NCBI GenBank assembly: GCA_965116165.1
Contig: OZ220484.1
Span: 1,240,001-1,304,000, forward strand
DNA: 64,000 bases
Reading direction: 5' to 3'
Source of the DNA: Azophilus sp965116165
GTDB lineage: Bacteria > Pseudomonadota > Gammaproteobacteria > Pseudomonadales > Azotimanducaceae
Shown: positions 26,312-34,650 of the stretch, one piece after another
Layout: every line of letters begins with the position of its first letter
Position numbering within the stretch: position 1 is the first letter of the stretch
Made by a program: the position numbers and the translations under genes
The notes under the pieces: model-generated
Told to the model about the DNA's origin: nothing
The model's database searches: none
Seen by the model: only the letters and a program-made list of their open reading frames with translations

Positions 26312-28878
26312 CACCCCACCACCAGGTTGATCAGCTTGTTCGGCACCCGCACCACCTTGCGCACGGTCTTGCCGTCGAGAAACCGGGCCACGTTCCGATT
26401 CAGGAGAGCCGCCTTCCGCACCGCATCGACATCCGCGCCGTTGGGCATGCGCACCTGGCCGCGCAGCCTGCCGTTCACCTGCACGGCGATTTCCACGAAG
26501 TCGTCGATGATCTTCTCGGGGTCGTAGTCCGGCCAGCGCGCCGAGGCGAACAGGCCGCCGCCGGCGCCGAGCCGCTCGTGGAGTTCCTCGGCGATATGGG
26601 GCGCAAACGGAGCCAAAAGAATCACCAGCGGTTCCAGTTCCGCGCGGCGCGGCACCCGGTTCCCTTCGCGCACGATGTTGAGGTACTCCATCATCGCCGC
26701 GATGGCGGTGTTGTAGTGCAGCTCCGCCACCTGCTCCGTCACCTGCTTGATGGTTCGATGCAGCATGCGCTCCATGTCCGGATGCGGGGCTTCGCCGGAA
26801 TCTTCCCGCACGGCCCGCGCCACGCTCTGCCACAGCCGGTTGAGAAATCCCTGCGGCCCCTGGATGCCCTTGCCCTGATAGTCGCCGCCCTGCTCATAGG
26901 GGCCGATGAACATGAGATAGAGGCGCATGGTGTCGGCCCCGTATGCGGCGATGATGTCGTCCGGGACGATCACGTTGCCGCGGCTTTTTGACATCTTGCG
27001 GCCTTCACGAATCAGGAGCCCGTGCGCACGAAATTTCTTGAACGGTTCGGCAAAGCCGAGAACGCCGAGGTCGCGCAGCGCCATGGTGAGAAAACGCGCG
27101 TACATCAGGTGCAGCACGGCGTGCTCGTTGCCGCCGATGTAGCAGTCCACCGGCAGCCATTTTTCCGTCAACTCCGGATCCAGGGGCACATCGTCCCGAT
27201 GCGCCGATGGATAGCGCAAAAAATACCACCCGCTGCACAGGAAATTGTCCGTGACATCGGTCTCCCGGTGAGCGGGCTTGCCGCAGGCCGGACAATCCGT
27301 CTCAAACCAGTCGGTCGCGCGCGCCAGCGGGCTGACGCCGGTGTCGTCGGGCCGGAAATCCTCCAGGCGGGGCAGCGTCACCGGCAAGTCCCGCTCGGGG
27401 ACCGGCACGGCACCGCATTGGTCGCAATGTACGATGGGAATGGGCGGGCCCCAATAGCGCTGGCGGGATACACACCAATCGTGCAGGCGATAGTTCACGC
27501 GATGCGTCGCACACCCCCGGGTTTCCAGGTCCGCCACGATGGCGCGCTTGCCTTCCGCAACGGCAAGGCCGTCGAACCGCCCCGAATTAACGAGCGTGCC
27601 GTCTCCGACATAGGCTTCGCGCAACGGCGTATCGGCATCGTCACCAGCCCCCGCAATAACGCGCACAATCGGCAAATCAAGGTCGGTGGCGAACTCGAAA
27701 TCCCGTTCATCATGGCCCGGCACCGCCATGATGGCGCCGGTCCCGTAGCCCATCAGAACATAGTCGGCAATCCAAATGGGGAGCGCCGCGCCGTTGGCCG
27801 GATTGATGGCGTAACCACCCGTAAAGACGCCGGTTTTTTCCTTATCCACCTTTTGGCGTTCGATCAGGTCGCGGGCGGCGACCGCGGCGCGGTAGGCCTG
27901 TACCGCCTCGCGCCGCGCCGGTGTCATGACCGCGTCGACCAGTGGATGCTCCGGCGCCAGCACCACGTAGGTGGCGCCGAACAGGGTATCCGGCCGGGTC
28001 GTGAACACCCGAATGACGACGTCGTTCTCGTTCGCAACGGCGCCCCCGGCTCCTGTCGCTTCATTCGCTTTCCCGTGGGCACCGTCCTTGTCGGCATCGC
28101 CCCGACCATTGGAGGCGCTGTCATCGAACCCGTCAACACCACCGCGCACCGCCACCGCGAAATCGATTTCGGCCCCCTCGCTGCGGCCAATCCAGTTTGC
28201 CTGGGCCTTGCGCGTCTTGTCGGACCAGTCCATGCCCTGCAAATCGTCGAGCAACATTTGGGCGTAGCGCGTGATTTTGAAAAACCACTGCGGAAGCAGC
28301 CGCTGCTCAACGGTGGCGTCGCAGCGCTCGCACAGCCCTTGAATCACCTGCTCGTTGGCCAGCACCGTCTTGCAGGACGGGCACCAATTCACCGGCGCTT
28401 CGCGGCGTTCCACCAAGCCGCCCTCATAGAGTTTCAGGAAGACCCACTGCGTCCACCTGTAATAGCCAACATCGGTGGTGTTGACAGTGTGATTCCAATC
28501 GAACATGCCGCCGAGGCGCTTGAGCACGCGGGTGAAGTTTTCGATATTCCGGGGGATCAGGTCGTTCGGATTGGCGCCCACCTTAAGCGCGTAATTCTCG
28601 GAATGGATGCCGAAGGCATCGAAACCGATGGGTTCAAAGACATCCTTGCCGCGCAACCGCCAATAGCGGCCGTTCACATCGGCACCGGTGTAGGCGTAGA
28701 TGTTGCCGATGTGCAGTCCTTCCGCGGAAGGGTAGGGGAACATCATCAGGTTGTAATAGGGATTGCGGGCCTCTTTCAGGTCTTGTTCGCTAAAGCAGTT
28801 GACACCCTCGCTCTCCCACCGGCGCCGCCACTTGCGTTCCACCGCCTCAGCGTCGTACCGGTCGTCCGTGGCGGCCAT
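26311..28878 (-). CDS. leuS: Leucyl-tRNA synthetase (atypical for gammaproteobacteria)
   Basis: An 855-residue class I synthetase: HIGN (HIGH-type) at residues 56-59, KMSKS at 628-632, and the CP1 editing domain with TTRPDT. C-terminus LDGKTVRKVVRVPNKLINLVVG is LeuRS-specific. The catalytic core (LHIGNIYAYTGADV, FDAFGIHSENYALKVG) differs from the enterobacterial LHMGHVRNYTIGDV and WDAFGLPAEGAAVK pattern, and the leucine-specific insert before KMSKS is missing, so this may be an in-place replacement by a different LeuRS lineage. About 40 Gly/Ala/Asp-rich residues (near 240-285) are inserted just before TTRPDT. ATG 28878 starts the homology; the longer frame to 29097 reads through repeat C2 and is not used. 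Confidence 0.95.
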   Translation of the reverse strand: MAATDDRYDAEAVERKWRRRWESEGVNCFSEQDLKEARNPYYNLMMFPYPSAEGLHIGNIYAYTGADVNGRYWRLRGKDVFEPIGFDAFGIHSENYALKVGANPNDLIPRNIENFTRVLKRLGGMFDWNHTVNTTDVGYYRWTQWVFLKLYEGGLVERREAPVNWCPSCKTVLANEQVIQGLCERCDATVEQRLLPQWFFKITRYAQMLLDDLQGMDWSDKTRKAQANWIGRSEGAEIDFAVAVRGGVDGFDDSASNGRGDADKDGAHGKANEATGAGGAVANENDVVIRVFTTRPDTLFGATYVVLAPEHPLVDAVMTPARREAVQAYRAAVAARDLIERQKVDKEKTGVFTGGYAINPANGAALPIWIADYVLMGYGTGAIMAVPGHDERDFEFATDLDLPIVRVIAGAGDDADTPLREAYVGDGTLVNSGRFDGLAVAEGKRAIVADLETRGCATHRVNYRLHDWCVSRQRYWGPPIPIVHCDQCGAVPVPERDLPVTLPRLEDFRPDDTGVSPLARATDWFETDCPACGKPAHRETDVTDNFLCSGWYFLRYPSAHRDDVPLDPELTEKWLPVDCYIGGNEHAVLHLMYARFLTMALRDLGVLGFAEPFKKFRAHGLLIREGRKMSKSRGNVIVPDDIIAAYGADTMRLYLMFIGPYEQGGDYQGKGIQGPQGFLNRLWQSVARAVREDSGEAPHPDMERMLHRTIKQVTEQVAELHYNTAIAAMMEYLNIVREGNRVPRRAELEPLVILLAPFAPHIAEELHERLGAGGGLFASARWPDYDPEKIIDDFVEIAVQVNGRLRGQVRMPNGADVDAVRKAALLNRNVARFLDGKTVRKVVRVPNKLINLVVG

Positions 28879-28996
28879 GGTCTGCCCCGCAAAAGTCGAC
28901 GAATATACCATCTCGCGCAAGCCGCTTGGGTGGCTGCCAAGGGTTGCGGCGGATTGAATGACCAGCGGAGCCATGTCCAGACCACATGATGCATCG

Positions 28997-29060
28997 ATTT
29001 GACTTTTCGGATTCCGCCGGGTCGGGACTCGCGCTCTGTTCGGTTCGCGCAAATGTCGAA
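28997..29060 (+). repeat. Repeat family C, copy C2
   Basis: The first 46 bases (28997-29042) are identical to 31721-31766 (C3), starting ATTTGACTTTTCGGATTCC. The two copies are in the same orientation and bracket the restriction-modification module. The element continues to GCGCAAATGTCGAAC. Confidence 0.85.
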
Positions 29061-29101
29061 CCCCACCCCCACCGGAACGTGGGGTGCAAGGCGGCAACCC
29101 T

Positions 29102-29887
29102 TCAGATGGTCAGATTGCGGTACCGCTTGAGATCCTCATCGGAAATCTGGGAAGCCGTTGCCAATTGATAGTGCTTCTCCGAAACGACCTTAATCTGATC
29201 GCTCTGCAACGTCACTGCAAACATTGCGATCAAATCATCCTCCATGAATTGGGTCGAAATCGCCCGGCAGATCAACGAGGGATATTTCTGTCCACAGAAA
29301 GCGATGTCCTGTTCGGATTGGACTACCGACAATTGGTCGGTACCTCCCTTGGCCTGCACAGGAAGCACAAACTGCCGGCCGGCGGCATCTATGGCAACAT
29401 AGATCTCATCGATTTCGATCTGTCCAATGCCACGCACCCTGGTTCGCAAATGGCTCTGCAGAGGGTACGCCGCAACACCGAGAAACACATCGATCAGGCG
29501 ATTGTAGCGGACCTTGGCGAGAAGGGCCTGTTCATCCGATAGAGCATGGGCCAAAACGATCTCAGGAGTGGCATCGGGCACTTTTACCGCCAAAAGCGCC
29601 GGATTTGGCACTATTCGGCTAATCGCCACCTGGCGAAATTGATACGAGGCTGTTCCAAGTCCCCGAATGATCCACTCGCGGTCTTTGGCCGCAGTTTGAA
29701 CGATGGCCTTCGGGAGCGCTGTTCGGTATCTGAACGAATAGACAATGTCCCCAAGGTTTTTGGGAGGCTTGTATCCCAGAGCCAACGCCGCATCTCCCAG
29801 TTCCCGCCGGTCAAAGCAGACCTCAACATCACCTTTCCTGTAGTGTGTGAGGAAAATATGCTCGATGATCTTTCGATACGCGCTCAT
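29102..29887 (-). CDS. Putative type II restriction endonuclease
   Basis: A 261-residue protein encoded directly after a C5 methyltransferase, with the two genes overlapping in ATGA. Residues 158-182 read EIDEIYVAID..GRQFVLPVQAKGG, which fits a PD-(D/E)xK-like active site in the QxK variant (E161, Q178, K180), followed by SEQDIAFC. The N-terminus YRKIIEHIFLTHYRKGD is shared by uncharacterised endonucleases paired with Dcm-type enzymes. Base composition is visibly lower in GC than the surrounding housekeeping genes, as expected for a mobile module. Cleavage specificity cannot be inferred. Confidence 0.75.
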   Translation of the reverse strand: MSAYRKIIEHIFLTHYRKGDVEVCFDRRELGDAALALGYKPPKNLGDIVYSFRYRTALPKAIVQTAAKDREWIIRGLGTASYQFRQVAISRIVPNPALLAVKVPDATPEIVLAHALSDEQALLAKVRYNRLIDVFLGVAAYPLQSHLRTRVRGIGQIEIDEIYVAIDAAGRQFVLPVQAKGGTDQLSVVQSEQDIAFCGQKYPSLICRAISTQFMEDDLIAMFAVTLQSDQIKVVSEKHYQLATASQISDEDLKRYRNLTI

Positions 29888-31200
29888 CGTGCCGCGGCGG
29901 CCATTTCCCGTTCAATCTCCTCTTGTTTTCTCTTCCTGTATCCGCTCTTTCGATCACGGGTGCCAATCGGTACCGCAACATCCCAGTATGTCGATGCTTG
30001 CGTCATGTCCATGGAAAGAAGGGCCTCGTTCCCCAGTCGAACCACAGCCTCCGGGCGCAGTGGCTCGATGCCCAAGCACTCCAAGATGGGTACCGCGACT
30101 GCCCTTGCCAGCGGTGGCGGTACTGAGTTACCAATTTGACGCGCCCCGTGCCACTTGGTTACGTGAAAGCGAAACCAGTCGGGAAATCCGTGCAATCTGG
30201 CCATTTCGCGAACGGTTACGCATCGATTGTATCGATAGTGAATCGGCCGGGGGCTTGTGAAGGCACCGCGTGCCGAATCGGTTCCAGCGCGGAGCGTATT
30301 CGATACCCCGGTTTCCGCCAGCTTGAAAAATCTGGATATGGGTTCGACATCACCCGGCGGTGTATGTTCGAACCGATGTCTGGAAATATCGGTGTGAGCA
30401 GTACGCATGCTGGATGTCAACAGGGAGGGATTCCAATTCCGAACGTAGCCATAGTGCCATGCGTCGTTATCCAGGCAGCGCATCTCCCTTGCATAGGCGC
30501 TCATTGGGAAACGTGCGGGTGTGCTCACCGTATCGCTCCCAATCAATTGGTCGAACTCTTCCGCATCCGGTAGGTCGCCGAGTGCATCGTGGCAAGTCGG
30601 TGGGATGGCGCCCAAATTGAGCGGGGGATATTGGGGCGGTTCCATATCCTCACGCACTCCAATCAGAAACAATCGCTGGCGTTGCTGAGGAACCCCGAAA
30701 TCGGATGCATTGAGCACTTGCCAGGGGAGCCTCACCCGGTACGAATGCGCCTGGAACTCCGCAACGATTTCCTCAAGAAAGCGTCGATGTTTCCCAAGCG
30801 TCAACCCGCGCACATTTTCGAGCACAAATGCTGCCGGCCTCAGTTCCATCACCAGACGCAAAAAGTGGCGCACAAGTTGGTTGCGGGGGTCGTCAAGGGC
30901 ACGTTTGCCAATCAGCGAAAAGCCTTGGCATGGTGCGCCGCCCACGACAACATCGATTGACCTGCCGGCTCGATCAAGAATTTCGCGGCCGGATATTGTG
31001 GTCGCGTCCGCACACAAAGTAACGCTATCGGGGAAGTTGTAGGAGTGAACGGCGGCATGGACGGGGTCGAGTTCCACGGCCACCGCGACATCGAATCCCG
31101 CCTGTTCGAAACCAAGGCCCAGGCCACCTACTCCGGCGAACAGGTCAAGAATGCCCGGACGGTGTATGGCTGCTGGCTTTGGCGATGCCGCGCCGTTCAT
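29884..31200 (-). CDS. DNA (cytosine-5) methyltransferase of a type II R-M system
   Basis: A 438-residue enzyme with all main C5-MTase motifs in order: motif I DLFAGVGG (about 19-26), motif IV GGAPCQGFS with catalytic Cys 91, motif VI LENVRG (about 126-131), motif VIII QQRQRLFL, and motif X GNSVPPPLA near 370. The target-recognition region lies between VIII and IX. A C-terminal tail of about 60 residues ends basic (RKRKQEEIE). It methylates the site cut by the downstream endonuclease, to which it is coupled (ATGA). ATG 31200 overlaps the preceding stop in ATGA and has GAGG just upstream; ATG 31212 is an alternative. No Vsr or controller (C) protein is seen. Confidence 0.92.
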   Translation of the reverse strand: MNGAASPKPAAIHRPGILDLFAGVGGLGLGFEQAGFDVAVAVELDPVHAAVHSYNFPDSVTLCADATTISGREILDRAGRSIDVVVGGAPCQGFSLIGKRALDDPRNQLVRHFLRLVMELRPAAFVLENVRGLTLGKHRRFLEEIVAEFQAHSYRVRLPWQVLNASDFGVPQQRQRLFLIGVREDMEPPQYPPLNLGAIPPTCHDALGDLPDAEEFDQLIGSDTVSTPARFPMSAYAREMRCLDNDAWHYGYVRNWNPSLLTSSMRTAHTDISRHRFEHTPPGDVEPISRFFKLAETGVSNTLRAGTDSARGAFTSPRPIHYRYNRCVTVREMARLHGFPDWFRFHVTKWHGARQIGNSVPPPLARAVAVPILECLGIEPLRPEAVVRLGNEALLSMDMTQASTYWDVAVPIGTRDRKSGYRKRKQEEIEREMAAAAR

Positions 31201-31538
31201 GGTCCTCGACATTCGAAAAGCTGCGACGGCTTAACTTTTTCTTTTTCCATGCTGAAGTCGTAATATGAACCCCGTTTGCTGGGCCTGATAATAAAGGCGT
31301 ACTGAAAATCATCGCCAAAATCCCACCTTCTATCGATGCCCTGAACGCGGAACATTGCCGGGTGGGCAACCCCCGCCACGACCACTCTACCCCGGCCACC
31401 AACCCGCGTCAGCCGCACCGCCTCACCCTTGGCGAGATGGTCCAAGCATCTCCATTTCTCGGTAATCGGCTTGTCTTCCCCGGCGCCGAATGCCCAAACG
31501 GGTAGGAACGTGGATGCGACCAAGAGGATGATTTTCAC
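31197..31538 (-). CDS. Small secreted protein of unknown function
   Basis: A 113-residue protein. MKIILLVASTFLPVWAFGAG is a signal peptide, then a mature domain of about 93 residues with two cysteines (one near WRCLDHL, one in LFECRGP at the end) that could pair. The central part (GKGEAV-like DHLAKGEAVRLTRVGG, GRVVVAGVAHPAMFRV) suggests a small beta-rich domain. I do not recognise the family. GTG start with GGGAG 6 bases upstream. Its stop overlaps the methyltransferase start in ATGA, so it is transcribed together with the R-M genes although a secreted product is an odd partner for them. Confidence 0.65.
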   Translation of the reverse strand: MKIILLVASTFLPVWAFGAGEDKPITEKWRCLDHLAKGEAVRLTRVGGRGRVVVAGVAHPAMFRVQGIDRRWDFGDDFQYAFIIRPSKRGSYYDFSMEKEKVKPSQLFECRGP

Positions 31539-31616
31539 GAGATGCTCCCGTTGGTGAACCTGCAGCCATTATATTGTCGTCTCGTCCCAAGTGGGGAGGC
31601 GGTGATGTATAAATTT

Positions 31617-31716
31617 GGGACTTATAAAGGAAAGTTGACAGAAACCGACATGTGGTGGTTTTCAGCCGCTAAATCCTCAACATATAGTGGTATGTCAACT
31701 TATGTATATAAGTCCC
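31617..31716 (+). mobile_element. MITE family A, copy A3 (TSD ATAAATTT)
   Basis: A 100-bp element, GGGACTTATAAAGG... to ...ATATAAGTCCC, with inverted ends of about 24 bp containing AGTTGACA. Flanks are a perfect 8-bp duplication, ATAAATTT at 31609-31616 and 31717-31724. This is the best-preserved copy for defining the boundaries. Confidence 0.92.
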
Positions 31717-31720
31717 ATAA

Positions 31721-31782
31721 ATTTGACTTTTCGGATTCCGCCGGGTCGGGACTCGCGCTCTGTTCGCCTCGTGCAAATATCA
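31721..31782 (+). repeat. Repeat family C, copy C3
   Basis: The first 46 bases are identical to C2, and the copy ends GTGCAAATATC, running directly into a truncated B element. Its first four bases are shared with the A3 target duplication, so A3 inserted at the edge of this C copy. Confidence 0.85.
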
Positions 31783-31862
31783 GATAGAGCAGCAGTGTGC
31801 TACTCGTAAGCCATTGATTTCATTAAATCGGATGCTGCGGCTACGGGATTAATCAGATGTTC
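31783..31862 (-). mobile_element. MITE family B, truncated copy B4, containing the lnt stop codon
   Basis: GATAGAGCAGCAGTGTGC through GGGATTAATCAGATGTTCC matches the inner and one terminal part of B, but the GGAAGGTCTGAAC end is missing, replaced by C3. The TGA stop of lnt (31851-31849) lies inside this copy, so the last residues of Lnt (near TSD) are supplied by the element. Confidence 0.75.
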
Positions 31863-33750
31863 CCCGAGTCAACCAGCGGCCGGTGCCCCACTGGTGTTGG
31901 CGATGAAAGAGTCCGGCGATCAGGCCGGCCAAACACAGCGCCGCCAGCCAACCGTCGCCGTGGCGGCCATAGGGTGTGTTGCCCGCCATGATGCGAAATT
32001 CGCCGGTCAGCACCCCGCGCTCGAACTGCGGCAGCGCGGCGGTGACGCGGCCCCGATGATCGACGATGGCGGTGACACCGTTGTTGGTACCCCTCAGCAG
32101 CCAACGCCCGTTCTCCAGCGCCCGGGCCCGGGCAATCTGCATGTGCTGTAGCGGGCCGATGCTCCCACCAAACCAGGTGTCGTTGGAAATGGTGAGCAGC
32201 ACATCCGCCGCCGGTTGACGCAGCAGCTCCCCGTAGGCGATCTCATAGCAAATGCCCATGGCCGCCCGCCCGACGCCGATATCCAGCAAACCCTGACGTT
32301 CAACGCCCGGACTGAACGACGACATGGGTAGATCGAAAAAATCGATGACCCCGCGCAGCCAGGTATCAAGGGGCACATAGTCGCCAAAGGGAACCAGCCG
32401 GCGCTTGCTGTAGCGCCCCGCGCCCACACCGGTAGCCAATGCGCTGTTGTAAATCCGCCAGCCTTCGTCGGGCAACCGCTCGGCGGTGGGGACACCCAAT
32501 ACAACCGTGCCGCCGACCGACTCGCCGCGGCTATCCAATGACCGAAGCACATCCGCGGCCTGATGTTCAAAGAGCGTGATGGCGGCTTCCGGCCAGATGA
32601 TGAGATCGGTGCCCCAGTGTGGCTCCGACATTTCCAAATAGCGATCAACGATTGTTTGCCGGGTTTCCGGACGCCACTTCAGGGCTTGGTCCACATTGCC
32701 CTGCACCAGCGCAACATCGTGGGTGCCGGTGCGCCACACCCACTCAATGGGCATCAGGGCGAGACCGGCAACCCAAGGCAGGGCGGCCAGGCCCAGCGCG
32801 GCGAACAGGCATAGGCGATTGCGCACGAGGGCGCCGAGGGTGCGCTTTGCGGCGGCTCCCCGAAAAGCGGTCGCCGCCGGCGCACCCCCATGCGCTTTCT
32901 CGGGCGCGGTTTTCACCAGCGGGTTGTTTTCCGAAATTGCGATACGAATACCCCCCAGGGCCACCACCAAAAAAACCGATGTCGCCGCGATGCCCAGGCT
33001 CGCCAAACTCACCCCGCCCACTGGAATCAGATGCATCAGGGGCGTACCGAGGTGGGCGTAACCCGCAAAAAGCCAGGGAAATCCGGTGAGAAACCACGTC
33101 AGGAGCGACTCGAAGAGCACCCAGGTCGCCACGAACAGCCCCGCGTTTACAAGCGCCGTGCCGTCGCTCGACCAAGCTCCGCCAGCAATACCGACCGCCG
33201 ACCGCCGTGCGGAGGGGTGGCCGTCCGCACGGCCAAGCCGCTGTTTTGACGCACCACCCGTGGCCGGCGTCGCATCGCTCGAATCGGTGGGGCCATTGCC
33301 GGGCGAGCCAACCGTACCCGCGGCAACGGAGCGACGATTGGGCAAGGCGCGGACCCGGGCGTAGAGCCAACCCTGCGACAAGGTGAAGAGGGACAATCCG
33401 GCGACGAAGAGTGCCACCAGAGCGCACGCCAGCGGCACCGACGCCCCCGCGTAGAGGCGCATGCTGACATACACCCAGGAGACGCCCGCCGCAAATTTGC
33501 CGATGCCGTATGCGAAGCCCAGCAGAGCCGCCCGATGCGGATGGCGGTTGAGCAGCCAAAACCAGCCGCCGATGGACACAATGCCGAGCGGCCACCAGTC
33601 GAATGGCGCCAGCGTCAGCGGCAGCAGCAGGCCGCAGGCGAGTGCCGAAACAACGATACCAATCGTGGTATCCGCGATGTCCATGACACGAAACCGGGAT
33701 GGACCGCGCCGCCCTTTGGCCCTACCCGCATAGGGTGCCAAGCCGCTCAT
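31849..33750 (-). CDS. lnt: Apolipoprotein N-acyltransferase
   Basis: A 633-residue (or 611 from ATG 33684) inner-membrane enzyme. N-terminal helices start near ADTTIGIVVSALACGLLLPLTLAPFDWWPL. The C-terminal nitrilase domain carries the Glu-Lys-Cys triad: IIWPEAAI (Glu at about 388), KRRLVPFGDYVP (Lys) and GICYEIAY (Cys at about 500). It N-acylates lipoproteins, the last step of their maturation. The family norm is about 510 residues; the excess comes from two low-complexity inserts (about 140-195, rich in Gly/Ser/Ala, and about 275-310). The gene ends inside MITE B4. Usually ybeZ-ybeY-corC-lnt; here corC is missing and MITE A4 lies upstream. Confidence 0.9.
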   Translation of the reverse strand: MSGLAPYAGRAKGRRGPSRFRVMDIADTTIGIVVSALACGLLLPLTLAPFDWWPLGIVSIGGWFWLLNRHPHRAALLGFAYGIGKFAAGVSWVYVSMRLYAGASVPLACALVALFVAGLSLFTLSQGWLYARVRALPNRRSVAAGTVGSPGNGPTDSSDATPATGGASKQRLGRADGHPSARRSAVGIAGGAWSSDGTALVNAGLFVATWVLFESLLTWFLTGFPWLFAGYAHLGTPLMHLIPVGGVSLASLGIAATSVFLVVALGGIRIAISENNPLVKTAPEKAHGGAPAATAFRGAAAKRTLGALVRNRLCLFAALGLAALPWVAGLALMPIEWVWRTGTHDVALVQGNVDQALKWRPETRQTIVDRYLEMSEPHWGTDLIIWPEAAITLFEHQAADVLRSLDSRGESVGGTVVLGVPTAERLPDEGWRIYNSALATGVGAGRYSKRRLVPFGDYVPLDTWLRGVIDFFDLPMSSFSPGVERQGLLDIGVGRAAMGICYEIAYGELLRQPAADVLLTISNDTWFGGSIGPLQHMQIARARALENGRWLLRGTNNGVTAIVDHRGRVTAALPQFERGVLTGEFRIMAGNTPYGRHGDGWLAALCLAGLIAGLFHRQHQWGTGRWLTRGTSD

Positions 33751-33766
33751 TGGGCCCCCAAATTTT

Positions 33767-33866
33767 GGGACTTATATACACGGGTTGACATACCACTACA
33801 TGTTGGGGATTTAGCGGCCGAAAACTACCACATGTCGGCTTCTATCAGCCCATCGATATAATTCCC
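33767..33866 (-). mobile_element. MITE family A, copy A4 (TSD CAAATTTT/CAGATTTT)
   Basis: A 100-bp copy, GGGACTTATATACACGG... to ...GATATAATTCCC, with imperfect 8-bp flanks CAAATTTT (33759-33766) and CAGATTTT (33867-33874). It sits between ybeY and lnt, where corC is expected. The 33875-33978 remainder holds no gene. Confidence 0.88.
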
Positions 33867-33978
33867 CAGATTTTTGGTCTTCTCATGCTTTTGTGGGAAG
33901 ACATGGTGGCTGTTCGGGATACAAACCGCGTTGGCCGCGTGCCCGCAAATCGCATCGCTGATGGAAAACACCAGCCGC

Positions 33979-34650
33979 TCACGGCACATAGGGGTCGGCA
34001 ATGCCAAGCATACCGAGAATCCGGGTTTCAAGGCACTCCATCTCCCGCGCCTCGAGATCGGTTTCGTGGTCGAAGCCGCGCAAATGCAAAACGCCATGCA
34101 CGACCATGTGCGCGTAGTGATGGGCGGCGAGCTTGCCTTGCTCGCGCGCCTCCGCCTCCACGACCGGGGCGCAAATCGCCACATCACCCAGGTGGATCTC
34201 CGCCCGGTCGGCGAGAACCGCGCCGGTTGCAGTTGCCTGAGACTCGTCGAACGGAATCTCCGCATCGGAGGGAAAGTTGGCGGGCGAGCCACGCATGGTG
34301 GATCTTTTCCGGGAAGAGACCGGCTTAGCGGTTTGCAAGTCGGCCACTGTTGACGAGCCCGGTGTGGGGCGGATGGACTCCCGGGAAGAGGTCGGCGGGG
34401 CGGTTTGCAAGCCGGCGCCAACTGCGGACGGTTGTCCGGGAATCGCCGCACCGGAAGGAAAACTCAGTACATTGGTCGCCGTTTCCACGCCGCGAAATCT
34501 ACCATTCAGCAAGCCGCCCTCGCGGGCACCAACGATGCGGACGCAGAGGCCACCCCTTGCGCCCTGCAGGGCGCGCACCGCCCAGCGGCGCAAGTCTTCG
34601 GCGTCGGGGGCGGCGCAGCGGCCAGCGGCCATCTGCACCTCAACGCACAT
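33979..34650 (-). CDS. ybeY: Endoribonuclease YbeY with a large in-frame insert
   Basis: A 223-residue YbeY. The zinc site HGVLHLRGFDH gives H185, H189 and H195. TNVLSFPSG (60-67) and LGDVAICAP (154-162) are the conserved blocks around the active-site cleft. In normal YbeY (about 155 residues) these blocks are close; here about 75 residues are inserted between them and contain two copies of LQTAxPxSSR 24 residues apart. The insert would extrude from a loop and should be tolerable. YbeY acts in 16S rRNA 3' processing and ribosome quality control. The start ATG 34650 overlaps the end of ybeZ by 11 bp. Confidence 0.92.
   Translation of the reverse strand: MCVEVQMAAGRCAAPDAEDLRRWAVRALQGARGGLCVRIVGAREGGLLNGRFRGVETATNVLSFPSGAAIPGQPSAVGAGLQTAPPTSSRESIRPTPGSSTVADLQTAKPVSSRKRSTMRGSPANFPSDAEIPFDESQATATGAVLADRAEIHLGDVAICAPVVEAEAREQGKLAAHHYAHMVVHGVLHLRGFDHETDLEAREMECLETRILGMLGIADPYVP
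34309..34420 (-). repeat. 72-bp-spaced direct repeats inside the ybeY insert
   Basis: CCGGGAAGAGACCGGCTTAG and following bases (34309-34346) recur at 34381-34420 with several changes, including the shared GCGGTTTGCAAG. They encode LQTAKPVSSR and LQTAPPTSSR. The 72-bp spacing equals that in the amidohydrolase gene at 4390. Confidence 0.7.

Noticed and set aside
27022..28989. A 655-codon plus-strand frame opposite leuS
   Set aside because: Antisense of leuS; no motifs, no ribosome-binding site.
28879..29097. N-terminal extension of leuS through repeat C2
   Set aside because: LeuRS homology starts at the ATG at 28878, and the extension is translated repeat sequence.
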